From Acrocarpospora catenulata (GTDB taxonomy: Bacteria > Actinomycetota > Actinomycetes > Streptosporangiales > Streptosporangiaceae), in the NCBI RefSeq assembly GCF_018476525.1, contig NZ_JAHCST010000056.1, positions 1 to 58,617 of the forward strand: a DNA stretch of 58,617 bases. Direction: 5' to 3'. Of this stretch, positions 1 to 8,961 are shown piece by piece. The position numbers and the translations under genes were made by a program. Under the pieces are notes generated by a model that saw only the letters and a program-made list of their open reading frames with translations, searched no databases and had not been told where the DNA came from. Within the stretch, counting starts at the first letter, position 1. Every line of letters starts with the position of its first letter.

Positions 1-869
1 TGGGCCACGTCCACGTCCACGTTCACGCCCGCCAGGCCGTGGTCGGCGGCCAGGCCGGTCAGTGCCTGGCCGCCGACCAGGCGCTGGAAGGAGCCGGACT
101 GGGGTTCGGTGACGTCGGTGGGGAGTGGCTCTCCGGGCACGGGCAGCCAGCCGATCTCTCCGGCGCCGCCGGTGATGCCCCGGTGGAGCCGGCCGCCCAG
201 CATCACCCCGAGGCCCTGGCCGACCCCGGCCCAGAGGATGGCGAAGTCGTCCTGCCCGGCCGCCGCCCCGTACGCCTGCTCGGCCAGCGCGGCCAGGTTC
301 ACGTCGTTCTCGATCCGGACCGGCTTCCCCAGGCTGGTGCGCAACTCGGCGAGCACCCCCATGTGCCAGGCGGGCAGGTCGAAGGAGTAGCGCACGTCGC
401 CGCTGCGCGGGTCCACCACCCCCCTGGTGCCGATCACGAAGGAGCGCAACTGGGACAGGGCGACGTCGGCGGTCTCACAGGCCCGCCGTACCGCGTTGTG
501 CACGATCCGGACGGGATCGTCCGCCTCGGTGGGGTCGACGGTCACCTCGGCCACGGTCTGCCCGGTGATGTCGGCCACCCCGGCGGTGACCCGGTCCGGC
601 AACACTTCCAATCCGGCCACATACGCACTCGTGGGGTTGACCGTGTACAGAGCGGCGTTGGGGCCGCGCCCACCGGCCCGTTCCCCCGCGGTCCGCACCA
701 ACCCGCGATCCTCCAGTCTGGACAACAACTGGCCAGAGGTGACCTTCGAAAGCCCGGTGAGTTCGCCCAGCTCAGCCCGGGTGAGTGGCCCTTGGGTGAG
801 GAGGAGCTCCAGGGCTGCTCGGTCATTGATCTGGCGTAGCAGCCGGGGTGTTCCCGGTCGTTGGGCCAC
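1..869 (-). CDS. ROK-family transcriptional repressor, partial (C-terminus beyond window start)
   Basis: This is a sugar-responsive repressor with an N-terminal winged helix (reads RQINDRAALELL then LTGLSKVTSGQLLSRLE) and a ROK sugar-kinase-like domain. The stretch IENDVNLAALAEQ and the GGAGEIGWLPV segment are typical of the family. I chose the GTG at 869 because it follows GGGGAG with 7 bases of spacing and the first residues (xAQRPGTPRLL) line up with the second ROK gene at 7729-8910. The reading frame runs off position 1, so the last part is missing. It is divergent from the ABC transporter operon at 1071, which it probably controls. The inducing sugar cannot be read from the sequence; the GH3 gene in the operon suggests an N-acetylglucosamine-type ligand. 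Confidence 0.88.
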   Translation of the reverse strand, partial: MAQRPGTPRLLRQINDRAALELLLTQGPLTRAELGELTGLSKVTSGQLLSRLEDRGLVRTAGERAGGRGPNAALYTVNPTSAYVAGLEVLPDRVTAGVADITGQTVAEVTVDPTEADDPVRIVHNAVRRACETADVALSQLRSFVIGTRGVVDPRSGDVRYSFDLPAWHMGVLAELRTSLGKPVRIENDVNLAALAEQAYGAAAGQDDFAILWAGVGQGLGVMLGGRLHRGITGGAGEIGWLPVPGEPLPTDVTEPQSGSFQRLVGGQALTGLAADHGLAGVNVDVDVA

Positions 870-904
870 TGGCCAGCTCCCCTCTCGTCACGATCCGCTA
901 ACGC

Positions 905-940
905 TGGTTTCTTTTAAGAAAGTTTCTTGTTAGTTTAGCG
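905..940. promoter_or_regulatory. Putative ROK operator in divergent promoter
   Basis: TTTCTT-TT-AAGAAA (908-921) overlaps AAGAAA-G-TTTCTT (916-928), giving stacked inverted repeats, followed by GTTAGTTTA. The block lies between the divergent ROK and ABC genes. A related AAAGTTTC-containing block lies upstream of the second ROK gene. Assignment to ROK binding is inference from position and repetition. Confidence 0.55.
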
Positions 941-1070
941 GCAGTCACCCGGTAGGCAAGCGATCAAGCCTGCTGGATGCCAAAGCCGCCGACCGTCAGG
1001 AACCCCGAGGTGCATCGGTTCGCCGACCACCCCCCAACCTCGACGCGAAGCCGGGAAGGGAGAACCCAAC

Positions 1071-2384
1071 GTGAAGATCGTGAAGATCGCGGGCCTTACC
1101 GCAGCCCTTGCACTGGGTGTCGCCGCTTGCGGTGGCACCGAGCCCGCCAGCCCTGAGCCGTCCGCCGCCGCCCCGGCCTCCAGCGGGCCGAAGTTCGCCG
1201 GGCAGACGCTGACGGTGTGGCGCCTCGGCGACACCAACCCGCCGTCCCAGGCGTACATGGACGACCTGATCGCCGAGTTCAAGACGGCGACGGGCGCCGA
1301 GGTCAACCTGGAGTGGATCCCGTGGCCGCAGGTGAACGACAAGTTCACGGCCGCGGCGGCCGGCGGCGCCGGTCCGGACGTGACCGAGATCGGCAACGAC
1401 CAGGTCCCGCTCTGGCAGAGCCAGGAGGCCCTGGAGCCGGTCACCGCCCTGGCCTCCAGCGGCGAGCAGGCCCAGATCCCGAAGAACCTGCTCGGCCTGG
1501 AGACCATTGACGGCGAGGTCTACGCCCTGCCCTGGGGCGCCGGCACCCGCGCCGTGCTCTACCGCAAGGATTGGTTCGAGGACCTCGGCATCGCCGTACC
1601 CAAGACCTGGGACGAGGTGGTGGCCGCGGCCAAGAAGATCCAGGCCGAGAAGGGCAAGGACGTGGACGGCTTCGCCTTCAACGGCGGCTCCGACGCCAAC
1701 CACCTGCTCGGCGCGCTGGCCTGGTCCGAGGGCGGCGAGTACGCGGTCAAGGAGAACGGCAAGTGGGTCGGCAAGCTCTCCGACCCGACCTTCAAGGCCG
1801 GCTTCGAGACCTACACCGGCCTGGTCACCAGCGGTCTGTCCGGCAAGTCCCGGCTCACCCAGAACACCGTGGACATCCGGACCCGCTTCGCCAACAACAA
1901 GGTCGGCATGTACCTGACCGCGTCGTGGGACATCCCCGGCATCGAGACCGACAGCAAGGGCAAGGTGAAGGCCGACCAGCTGGCCTTCTTCCCGCTGCCC
2001 GCCAAGTCCGGCGGCGAGGCCCCGGCCTTCTTCGGCGGCAACGACATCGCCGTCTGGGGCAACGCCAAGAACAAGGAACTGGCCACCGAGTTCGTGAAGC
2101 TCGCCACCAGCAAGCAGTGGGCCGACCGGTACGCCAAGGACGGCGGCCTGCTCCCGGTCTACCCGGACACCCTGGCCTCGCTGGCCAGCGACCCGGTCCA
2201 GGCGCCGTTCGCGGCGGCCTTCGCCAAGGCCAAGTCGTTCCCGGCCGACCCGAACTGGACCGAGGTCGGCGAGACCAAGGCGGTCCTGCAGAACGCGGCC
2301 CGCTCGGTCATCGAGGGCAAGGCCTCCGCGGACGAGGCGCTCGCGGCGGCCAACAAGGAACTCGAAGACATCCTCAACCAGTAG
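1071..2384 (+). CDS. ABC transporter sugar-binding lipoprotein (family 1, CUT1)
   Basis: This is the extracytoplasmic solute-binding protein of a CUT1 sugar importer. Residues 1-20 form a lipoprotein signal with the lipobox VAAC, so Cys20 would be lipidated and anchor the protein to the outer membrane face. The mature part has the family-1 layout, with motifs such as LTVWRLGDTN near the start, LPWGAGTRAVLYRKDWF in the middle and a WADRYAKDGG segment near the end. The length of 437 residues is normal. The GTG start follows GGGAG at a good distance. It is the first gene of a four-gene operon with two permeases and a GH3 enzyme. The substrate is inferred as amino-sugar oligosaccharide from the NagZ-like GH3; cellobiose-type sugars remain possible. 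Confidence 0.9.
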   Translation: MKIVKIAGLTAALALGVAACGGTEPASPEPSAAAPASSGPKFAGQTLTVWRLGDTNPPSQAYMDDLIAEFKTATGAEVNLEWIPWPQVNDKFTAAAAGGAGPDVTEIGNDQVPLWQSQEALEPVTALASSGEQAQIPKNLLGLETIDGEVYALPWGAGTRAVLYRKDWFEDLGIAVPKTWDEVVAAAKKIQAEKGKDVDGFAFNGGSDANHLLGALAWSEGGEYAVKENGKWVGKLSDPTFKAGFETYTGLVTSGLSGKSRLTQNTVDIRTRFANNKVGMYLTASWDIPGIETDSKGKVKADQLAFFPLPAKSGGEAPAFFGGNDIAVWGNAKNKELATEFVKLATSKQWADRYAKDGGLLPVYPDTLASLASDPVQAPFAAAFAKAKSFPADPNWTEVGETKAVLQNAARSVIEGKASADEALAAANKELEDILNQ

Positions 2385-2388
2385 CGAC

Positions 2389-3405
2389 ATGACGAATACG
2401 TCAACGATCGCCCGGGGCGGAGGCACCTCCTCCGCCCCGGAGCGGCGTCGCAGAAGGTCCCACCGCCCCACGAAGGCGAGTGGACTCCCACCCCGGGCCG
2501 TCCCCTACGTACTGCTGATCCCGGGCATCCTCGTGATCGCCGGTCTTCTCCTCTACCCGATGATCCAAGTGGTCGTCATGTCCTTCCAGAAGGTCGGGCT
2601 CGCCCAGATCAGCGGGAAGCGGCCGACCGAATGGGTGGGATGGGAGAACTACACCAAGATCTTCGAAAACGACATCTTCTGGTCGTCGCTCCGAAACACC
2701 GTCGCATTCGCCGTGATCACCGTGACCCTCACGCTGGCCGTCGGCACCGCGGTGGGCGTCCTGCTCAACCGGCTCAGCAAGCGGATGTCCACCTTCGTCA
2801 TCATCGGCATCATGGGCGCGTGGGCCGTCCCTCCGGTCGCCCAGGGCGCCATCTGGGGCTGGCTCTTCAACGCCGAGGCCGGCATCGTCAACTGGCTGCT
2901 CAACCTGCTGCCCGACTGGCTCTCCCAGGCCCTGTTCGGCCGGTCCGACTGGACCGGCGAACCGTGGCTGAACGACCCGATCACGATCTACCTCGTCCTG
3001 ATCATGACGGTGCTCTGGACCTCGTTCCCGTTCGTGTCCGTCTCGGTGCTGGCGGGTCTGAAGAGCATCCCGGCCGAACTCTACGAGGCGGCCCGGGTGG
3101 ACGGCTCCGGCCCCTGGCGCACGTTCTGGAAGATCACCTTCCCGCTGCTCAAGCCGGTTTTCACGGTCCTGACGATCCTGTCGATCATCTGGGACTTCAA
3201 GGTCTTCAGCCAGCTCTACACGCTGATGGGCGGCCCCACCGTCCGTGAGGCGTTCAACCTGTCCGTGTACTCCTACTCCGAGGCGTTCCGTTCTCCGCCC
3301 AAGATGGGCTCGGGCGCGGCCATCGCCGTGGTGCTGACCGTGATCCTGCTCATCGTGACCGCCATCTACGTACGCCAGATGGTCAAGTCGGAGGAGGTCC
3401 AGTGA
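2389..3405 (+). CDS. CUT1 sugar ABC transporter permease 1 (MalF-like)
   Basis: This is an inner-membrane permease subunit of the importer that starts with the lipoprotein at 1071. After an Arg-rich cytosolic N-terminus (ERRRRRSHR) come six or so hydrophobic segments, the first being VPYVLLIPGILVIAGLLL. The cytosolic EAA loop reads EAARVDGSGPWRTF, which contacts the ATPase. The start lies four bases after the lipoprotein stop, consistent with translational coupling. The stop overlaps the start of the next permease. No ATPase is encoded nearby, so a shared MsiK-type ATPase elsewhere in the genome is probably used, as is known for actinobacterial CUT1 systems. Confidence 0.92.
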   Translation: MTNTSTIARGGGTSSAPERRRRRSHRPTKASGLPPRAVPYVLLIPGILVIAGLLLYPMIQVVVMSFQKVGLAQISGKRPTEWVGWENYTKIFENDIFWSSLRNTVAFAVITVTLTLAVGTAVGVLLNRLSKRMSTFVIIGIMGAWAVPPVAQGAIWGWLFNAEAGIVNWLLNLLPDWLSQALFGRSDWTGEPWLNDPITIYLVLIMTVLWTSFPFVSVSVLAGLKSIPAELYEAARVDGSGPWRTFWKITFPLLKPVFTVLTILSIIWDFKVFSQLYTLMGGPTVREAFNLSVYSYSEAFRSPPKMGSGAAIAVVLTVILLIVTAIYVRQMVKSEEVQ

Positions 3406-4253
3406 CCCCGCTCGCCCGCAAGCGGCTGGCCAAGATCGCGCTCAACACGGCGGGGACCGTGGTGTTCCTGATCGCGGTCTTCCCCGTGTACTGGATGATC
3501 GCGACCTCCTTCAAGGAGAACGACCAGATCTTCACCACCGAGTTCATCCCGTTCCCCACCCACTTCACCTTCGACCACCTGGACCGGGTGCTCACCGAGG
3601 GCGTGGCGGGCAACTCGATCTGGGTCTACCTCCGCAACAGCGCCATCGTGGCCCTCGGCACGGTGCTGGTCGGTTCGCTGTTCGCCCTGCTGGCCGCCAC
3701 GGCGGTGGCCCGGTTCCGCTTCAAGGGCCGGACCAGCTTTCTGATCGGCCTGCTGGTCGCGCAGATGGTCCCGGCCGAGGCGCTGCTCATCCCGCTGTTC
3801 CTCCGGATCAAGCAGCTCGGCCTGTACGACCACCTGCTCGGCCTGATCGTGATCAACGTCGGCCTGACCCTGCCCTTCGGCATCTGGATGCTGCGCACCT
3901 TCGTGGCGGCCGTGCCCAAGTCGCTGGAGGAGGCGGCCTGGATCGACGGCGCGTCCCGGTTCACCACCTTCTGGAAGGTACTCTTTCCGCTGGTGGCCCC
4001 CGGTCTGGTGGCGACCAGCATCTTCTCCTTCATCACCGCGTGGAACGAACTCATCTTCGCGCTGACCCTGATATCCGATTCGTCGGGGTACACGATGCCG
4101 GTCGCCCTGCAGTACTTCTTCGGGCAGCGCGGCACGGACTGGGGCGCCATCATGGCCAGCTCCACCCTGATGACGATTCCGGTGGTCATCTTCTTCCTGC
4201 TGGTGCAGCGGCGCATGGTCTCCGGCCTCGTCGCGGGCGCCGTCAAGGGCTGA
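3402..4253 (+). CDS. CUT1 sugar ABC transporter permease 2 (MalG-like)
   Basis: This is the second inner-membrane permease of the importer. The GTG start overlaps the previous stop codon (GTGA). The protein has about six membrane spans and the EAA loop EAAWIDGASRFTTF, and ends with the family-typical GLVAGAVKG tail. Its length of 283 residues is usual for MalG-type subunits. A strong hairpin separates it from the downstream GH3 gene, so the GH3 gene may be expressed at a different level. Confidence 0.92.
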   Translation: MTPLARKRLAKIALNTAGTVVFLIAVFPVYWMIATSFKENDQIFTTEFIPFPTHFTFDHLDRVLTEGVAGNSIWVYLRNSAIVALGTVLVGSLFALLAATAVARFRFKGRTSFLIGLLVAQMVPAEALLIPLFLRIKQLGLYDHLLGLIVINVGLTLPFGIWMLRTFVAAVPKSLEEAAWIDGASRFTTFWKVLFPLVAPGLVATSIFSFITAWNELIFALTLISDSSGYTMPVALQYFFGQRGTDWGAIMASSTLMTIPVVIFFLLVQRRMVSGLVAGAVKG

Positions 4254-4269
4254 CCCCTCTTCCCCTGGC

Positions 4270-4310
4270 GCTGGTACGGCCGCCGCTCACGAGGCGACGG
4301 CCGTACCAGC
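4270..4310. terminator. Intra-operon hairpin (attenuator or processing site)
   Basis: There is a perfect 13-base inverted repeat: GCTGGTACGGCCG at 4270-4282 and its complement at 4298-4310, with a 15-base loop. No T-run follows. It lies between permease 2 and the GH3 gene, so partial termination or mRNA stabilisation is likely. Confidence 0.65.
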
Positions 4311-4354
4311 CCTGCCCTGAATCCATCCGACACCTACAGGAGCACGAGTCAGCC

Positions 4355-5782
4355 ATGCCTGCACTCTCCGCACTAGCGGCCGGTACGCTGCTGGCCGCCT
4401 TCCCCGGCACCACCCCGCCCGACTGGATCCTGCGCGATCTGGAGGGCGGTCTGGGCGGCGTCACGCTGTTCGGCTTCAACGTGGAAAGCGCCGAGCAACT
4501 GGCGGCCCTCACCGCGCGGCTGAACGAGGCCGGACGCCCGGTGGTCTCGCTGGACGAGGAGGGCGGGGACGTCACCCGGCTGGCCTACCACACCGGCAGC
4601 CCCTACCCGGGCAACGCGGCGCTGGGCGCGGTGGACGACGTCGAACTGACCGAGAGCGTCTACCGCTCGATCGCGGGCGACCTGGCCCGCTGCGGCGTCA
4701 ACCTGGACATGGGCCCGGTGGCCGACGTGAACACCGCCGACGACAACCCGGTGATCGGGACCAGGTCCTTCGGGGCCGCCGCCGACCTGGTGGCCCGGCA
4801 CACCGTGGCGGCCGTGCGCGGGCTCCAGTCGCTCGGCGTGGCCGCCTGCGTGAAGCACTTCCCCGGCCACGGCGCCACCCGGGAGGACTCCCACCTGGAG
4901 ATCCCGCTGGTGGACGCCTCCCCGCAACTGCTCTGGGAGCGCGAGCTGGTGCCGTTCCGTGCCGCCATCGAGGCGGGCGCCCGGTCCATCATGACCGCGC
5001 ACGTCTCGGTTCCCTACCTGACCGGACCGTCACCCGCCACGCTCAGCCCGGCCGCCATGACCGGGCTGCTGCGCGGGGAGCTCGGTTACGACGGGGTGGT
5101 GGTCACCGACGCGCTGGACATGCACGCGATCACCAAGAGCGTGGGCCTGGGCGGCGGCGCGGTGCTCTCGCTGGCCGCCGGCTCCGACCTGCTCTGCCTC
5201 GGGCCGATCCCGACCTATGACGACATCAGGGAGGTGCTGACCGCGATCACAGAGGCGGTCCGGGACGGGCGGCTGCCGCTGTCCCGGCTGGAACAGGCCA
5301 ACGAGCGGGTGGAGCGGCTGCGGGCCTGGCCGGCGCTGGGCTCGGGCGGCGCCACCGAGAACAACGTGATCGGCCTGGCCGCCGCGCGGCGCGCGGTCCG
5401 GCTCTCCGGCTCCGCGGGGCCGCTGGTCGACCCGTACGTGATCGAGGTGGACACCCCGCCCACGATCGCGGTGGGAGACGTGCCGTGGGGCATGGCCCCC
5501 TGGCTGCCGGAGGCCGAGATCGTCCGGGTGAAGCCGGCCGAGGCCGAGCCCGGGGCGCTGCTGACGGCGGCGGCCGGGCGGTCGCTGATCGTGGTGGTGA
5601 AGGACGCGCACCGGTACCCGGAGAGCCAGGCGCTGGTGAGCAGGCTGCTGGCCGGGCGTCCCGACGGCATCGTGGTCGAGCTGGGGCTGCCGATCTGGCG
5701 GCCCGAGGCGGGGGCGTACATCGCCACCTACGGAGCCGCCCGGGCCAACACCCAGGCGGCGGTGGAACTGCTGACCGCCTGA
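4355..5782 (+). CDS. Glycoside hydrolase family 3, NagZ-like beta-N-acetylhexosaminidase
   Basis: This enzyme would hydrolyse terminal beta-linked N-acetylglucosamine or a related sugar from imported oligosaccharides. It has no signal peptide, so it should act in the cytoplasm. The hallmark is KHFPGHGATREDSH (about residues 169-182), the NagZ-type loop with the catalytic Asp-His pair. GVVVTDALDMHAI carries the expected nucleophile Asp. After the TIM barrel there is a C-terminal alpha/beta domain, giving 475 residues. I chose the ATG at 4355, preceded by AGGAG about 12 bases upstream; an upstream in-frame GTG at 4040 lies inside the permease gene and is rejected. It is last in the ABC operon, which supports an oligosaccharide uptake and cleavage role. 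Confidence 0.88.
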   Translation: MPALSALAAGTLLAAFPGTTPPDWILRDLEGGLGGVTLFGFNVESAEQLAALTARLNEAGRPVVSLDEEGGDVTRLAYHTGSPYPGNAALGAVDDVELTESVYRSIAGDLARCGVNLDMGPVADVNTADDNPVIGTRSFGAAADLVARHTVAAVRGLQSLGVAACVKHFPGHGATREDSHLEIPLVDASPQLLWERELVPFRAAIEAGARSIMTAHVSVPYLTGPSPATLSPAAMTGLLRGELGYDGVVVTDALDMHAITKSVGLGGGAVLSLAAGSDLLCLGPIPTYDDIREVLTAITEAVRDGRLPLSRLEQANERVERLRAWPALGSGGATENNVIGLAAARRAVRLSGSAGPLVDPYVIEVDTPPTIAVGDVPWGMAPWLPEAEIVRVKPAEAEPGALLTAAAGRSLIVVVKDAHRYPESQALVSRLLAGRPDGIVVELGLPIWRPEAGAYIATYGAARANTQAAVELLTA

Positions 5783-5790
5783 GCTTGGTA

Positions 5791-5831
5791 CGGGTGCGGC
5801 CCCCCGCTCCTCTCCCGGGGAGCCGCACCCG
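5791..5831. terminator. Bidirectional terminator hairpin
   Basis: CGGGTGCGGC at 5791-5800 pairs perfectly with 5822-5831. It sits between the convergent GH3 gene and the sugar dehydrogenase gene, so it can end both transcripts. Confidence 0.75.
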
Positions 5832-5838
5832 GGCTCTT

Positions 5839-7596
5839 CTAGGGGGAGGTGCAGGTGTATCCGGACGGGACCGAGGTGTTCCCGTTCGGGCGGCTGGCCT
5901 GGAAGCCGAACTCCACGCTCGCGCCCGCCGCGACGGTGCCGTTGTGCCCGACGTTCTTGGCGGTCACGGTCTGCCCGCTGACGGTCAGCGTGGTGTTCCA
6001 GGACCCGGTGATGGTGTGCCCGGCGGGCAGCGTGAAGGTCACCGTCCAGCCGTTCATCGTGGCGGTGCCCGTGTTGGTCACGGTCAGCGGCTGGATCACG
6101 TAGCCGTTGCTCCACTGGGTCTGCACGGTGCCGGTCGCGCTACAACCGCCGCCGGTGCCGCCGCCGGTCGTGGTGAAGGTCACCAGGCCGGAGTTGCCGG
6201 ACAGGTTGCCGGCGTTGTCCCTGGCCCGCACGTACACCTGGTACTGGGTGTTCGGGGTCAGCCCGGTGAGCGTGGCCGAGTTGCTGGTGGTCTGGGCCAG
6301 CAGCGGATCGGTGGCGCCCATCTCGCGGTAGACGTTGTACCCGGCCAGGCCGCTGCCGCCGCTGTCGGTGGACACCGCCCAGTTCAGGGTGGCCGCGTTG
6401 GTGGTGACGTTGAACGCGGTCGGGGTGCCGGGCACCGTCGGCGGGATGGTGTCCACCGGCGGGCTCACGCTGGGCGACGGCGACGGAGAAGGTGAGGGCG
6501 ACGGGTTGACGCCCTGCGGAGGAACCCGGATGATCCGGTCGTCCGCCGCGACCGGGGTGCCCCGGCCGTCCCGGTTGCTGGTGCTCACCCAGAGCCAGCC
6601 GTCCGGGCCCACGGCCACCGCGCGCAGCCGCCCGTAGGTGTTCTGGAACTGCGAGGTCGCCGAGGCCGCGCCGCCGGAGGCGTTGAGGGTGACCGCCCAG
6701 AGCCGGGTGCCGCGCAGCGCGGCGGCGAACAGCGTGTTGTTGGCGTAGGCCAGGCCGCTCGGCGAGGCCTCGGCCGTGGTCCAGGAGATGATCGGGTTGC
6801 GGAAGCTGGGGTTGTTGCAGGCCCCCTCGCAGGTGGGCCAGCCGTAGTTGCCGCCCGCCACGATCTGGTTGATCTCGTCCAGGTTGTTCTGGCCGAACTC
6901 GGAGGCGTACATGCGGCCCTGGTTGTCCCAGGCCAGGCCCTGCACGTTGCGGTGGCCGTAGCTGTAGACCCGGGATCCCGCGAACGGGTTGCCGGAGGCG
7001 GGCACGGCGCCGTCCGGGGTCATCCGCAGGATCTTCCCGGCCGGGGAGTTGAGGTCCTGCGCGTTGGCGGTGGTGGCGGCGTCGCCGGTGGCCACGTACA
7101 GCATGCCGTCCGGGCCGAAGGCGATCCGGCCGCCGTCGTGGATGGTGTTCCGCGGCACCCCGGAGAAGATCACGTTCTGGGTGCCGGGGGCGCTGAGCCG
7201 GAACCGGGCCAGCCGGTTGTCGGTGGCCGTGGTGAAGTAGACGTAGACCCACTGGTCCTGGGCGTAGTTCGGCGAGACCGCGATGCCGAGCAGGCCGCTC
7301 TCACCCGACGCGGAGACCCCGTTGATGGTGGCCACCGCGACCGGGGTCTGGCCCGGCCGCACCTGCATCACCCGGGCCGTGCCCCGTTCGGTGACCAGGG
7401 CGCTGCCGTCCGGGAGGAAGGCGATGCCCCACGGGACCTGCAGTCCGGTGGCCGCGACCTGGGCCCGGTCGAAGTCGAACCCGCCGACCACGGCGGCCCG
7501 GGCGGGCAGCGCGCGGACAATGCCGATCGCGCCCAGTAGTGCGGTCAATCCCAACAGAATTGGCAATAGCGGCGAAATCCGTGTGCGTGTCACCAT
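5839..7596 (-). CDS. Secreted PQQ-type glucose/sorbosone dehydrogenase with FN3 and CBM2 domains
   Basis: This is an extracellular sugar oxidoreductase of the soluble PQQ glucose/sorbosone dehydrogenase family. A signal peptide ends near residue 35 (ALPARA-AV). The six-bladed propeller spans about 38-365 and shows IHDGGRIAFGPDGMLYV and YSYGHRNVQGLAWD, which carry the His and Arg expected for PQQ binding. A Pro-Ser repeat linker follows, then a fibronectin type III domain (about 390-478) and a C-terminal CBM2 cellulose- or chitin-binding domain (about 488-585) bounded by two Cys. I chose the ATG at 7596 because AAGGGG lies 5 bases upstream; a GTG two codons earlier is possible. The CBM2 would hold the enzyme on polysaccharide. 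It may feed electrons to lytic polysaccharide monooxygenases, which is inference. Confidence 0.88.
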   Translation of the reverse strand: MVTRTRISPLLPILLGLTALLGAIGIVRALPARAAVVGGFDFDRAQVAATGLQVPWGIAFLPDGSALVTERGTARVMQVRPGQTPVAVATINGVSASGESGLLGIAVSPNYAQDQWVYVYFTTATDNRLARFRLSAPGTQNVIFSGVPRNTIHDGGRIAFGPDGMLYVATGDAATTANAQDLNSPAGKILRMTPDGAVPASGNPFAGSRVYSYGHRNVQGLAWDNQGRMYASEFGQNNLDEINQIVAGGNYGWPTCEGACNNPSFRNPIISWTTAEASPSGLAYANNTLFAAALRGTRLWAVTLNASGGAASATSQFQNTYGRLRAVAVGPDGWLWVSTSNRDGRGTPVAADDRIIRVPPQGVNPSPSPSPSPSPSVSPPVDTIPPTVPGTPTAFNVTTNAATLNWAVSTDSGGSGLAGYNVYREMGATDPLLAQTTSNSATLTGLTPNTQYQVYVRARDNAGNLSGNSGLVTFTTTGGGTGGGCSATGTVQTQWSNGYVIQPLTVTNTGTATMNGWTVTFTLPAGHTITGSWNTTLTVSGQTVTAKNVGHNGTVAAGASVEFGFQASRPNGNTSVPSGYTCTSP

Positions 7597-7701
7597 CTTC
7601 ACCCCTTATCCAGAGGCTGCACGGTAACCAGCCACTTCCGGGGGGAACAATGATCGACTCCGGACCGCGGGCGCGAGCTGGGATTTCAGGCCGCTCGGCC
7701 C

Positions 7702-7730
7702 GAAACTTTCAGCTAAGTTCGTAAAGTTTC
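7702..7730. promoter_or_regulatory. Putative ROK operator upstream of sugar dehydrogenase gene
   Basis: This is an inverted repeat: GAAACTTT at 7702-7709 and AAAGTTTC at 7723-7730, with a 13-base spacer. It lies about 105 bases upstream of the dehydrogenase start and touches the stop codon of the ROK gene. The AAAGTTTC half-site also occurs upstream of both ROK genes. Confidence 0.5.
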
Positions 7731-8910
7731 AGCTCGCGAAGATCTCTTCCCGGGCCTGCTCCAGCGCGGCCAGCACCGCGCCGCGCAGCACCGGGCCGCT
7801 GCCCAGTTCGCTGGTGACCACCTGCGGCCGGATCGGGCAGATCCGGGCCACCGCCTGCTCCACCCGGGTGGTCAGCGAGGCGCCACCCGCCTGGCCCACC
7901 TCCCCGGCCAGCACCACCAGGCCGGGGTCGAGCACCACGCAGACCGAGGCCACGCCCAGCGCCAGCCGGGAGGCGATCTCGTCGAGCAGGCGCTCGGCCT
8001 GGTCCCCGCCGTCGTGCACGGCGGCGGTCACGCACTCGGCCGCGGTACTGGCGGCGAAGCCGTACTCGGCGGCCAGCTCGACCACCGCCTCGGCGCTGAC
8101 CAGGCTCTGCAGGCCGCCCGCCAGCGAGGGCAACCGGCCGGGAGTGGCCCGGATGTCCTCGGCCAGCGGCACACCGGGCACCGGCAGGTAGCCGATCTCG
8201 CCCGCGCTGCCGGAACGCCCCCGGTGCAGCCGCCCGCCGAGCACCACCGCCAGGCCGATGCCGCGGCCCACCCAGAGCAGCACGAAGTCGTCCACGTCAC
8301 GCGCGGCGCCTTTGGCGCGTTCCGCGATGGCGACCAGGTTCACGTCGTTCTCGATGGTCACGTCCCGCCGCAGGTCCCTGGCCAGGGCCTCGTGGATGCC
8401 CTCGTGCCAGTGCGGCAGGTCGAAGGAGAACCGCACGTCGCCGGTGCGCGGGTCGACCACGCCCGGGGTGCCGATCACCACGCCGCGCAGCCGGGACAGC
8501 GCCACCTTGGCCGAGCGGCACGCCTTGACCACCGCGGTGTGCACCACCGAGACGGGGTCGTCGTGGCCGTTCGGTGCGGCGGTCACCTCGGCCACCACCT
8601 CGCCGTTGATGTCGGCGATGGCGGCGGTGACGAACTCGGGGCCGACGTCCAGACCCGCCACGTAGGCGCAGGAGGCGATCACCCCGTACAGCGCGGCGTT
8701 GGGGCCGCGGTTGCCGGCCTGCTCGCCGACCACCTCGACCAGCCCGCGCTCCTCCAGCCGGGCGAGCGTCTGGGACGCGGTCACCTTGGACAAACCCGTC
8801 AGGTCGCCGATCTGCCCCCGTGTCAGCGGCCCTGATGCCAGCAGCAATTCCAGTGCGGCCCGGTCGTTGATCTCCCGGAGCAGCCTGGGCACGCCAGGAC
8901 GTCGCTCCAT
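7729..8910 (-). CDS. ROK-family transcriptional repressor
   Basis: This full-length ROK repressor (393 residues) is a paralogue of the partial gene at the window start. The N-terminal winged helix reads REINDRAALELLLASG and LTGLSKVTASQTLARLE. The ROK domain has IENDVNLVAIAERAKG, GGRLHRGRSGSAGEIGYLP and a C-terminal LDPGLVVLAGEVGQAGG. The Cys-rich zinc motif of classical ROK proteins is not obvious. I chose the ATG at 8910 because MERRPGVPRLL aligns with the paralogue. AGGAG lies only one base upstream, so the exact start is uncertain; a longer in-frame extension to 9033 has no support. It probably controls itself and the downstream dehydrogenase gene. The ligand is unknown. Confidence 0.88.
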   Translation of the reverse strand: MERRPGVPRLLREINDRAALELLLASGPLTRGQIGDLTGLSKVTASQTLARLEERGLVEVVGEQAGNRGPNAALYGVIASCAYVAGLDVGPEFVTAAIADINGEVVAEVTAAPNGHDDPVSVVHTAVVKACRSAKVALSRLRGVVIGTPGVVDPRTGDVRFSFDLPHWHEGIHEALARDLRRDVTIENDVNLVAIAERAKGAARDVDDFVLLWVGRGIGLAVVLGGRLHRGRSGSAGEIGYLPVPGVPLAEDIRATPGRLPSLAGGLQSLVSAEAVVELAAEYGFAASTAAECVTAAVHDGGDQAERLLDEIASRLALGVASVCVVLDPGLVVLAGEVGQAGGASLTTRVEQAVARICPIRPQVVTSELGSGPVLRGAVLAALEQAREEIFAS

Positions 8911-8961
8911 GCTCCTGCTTTCTATGATCGCCCCCGGGTTACCACTGCTCGCGAAAATGTC

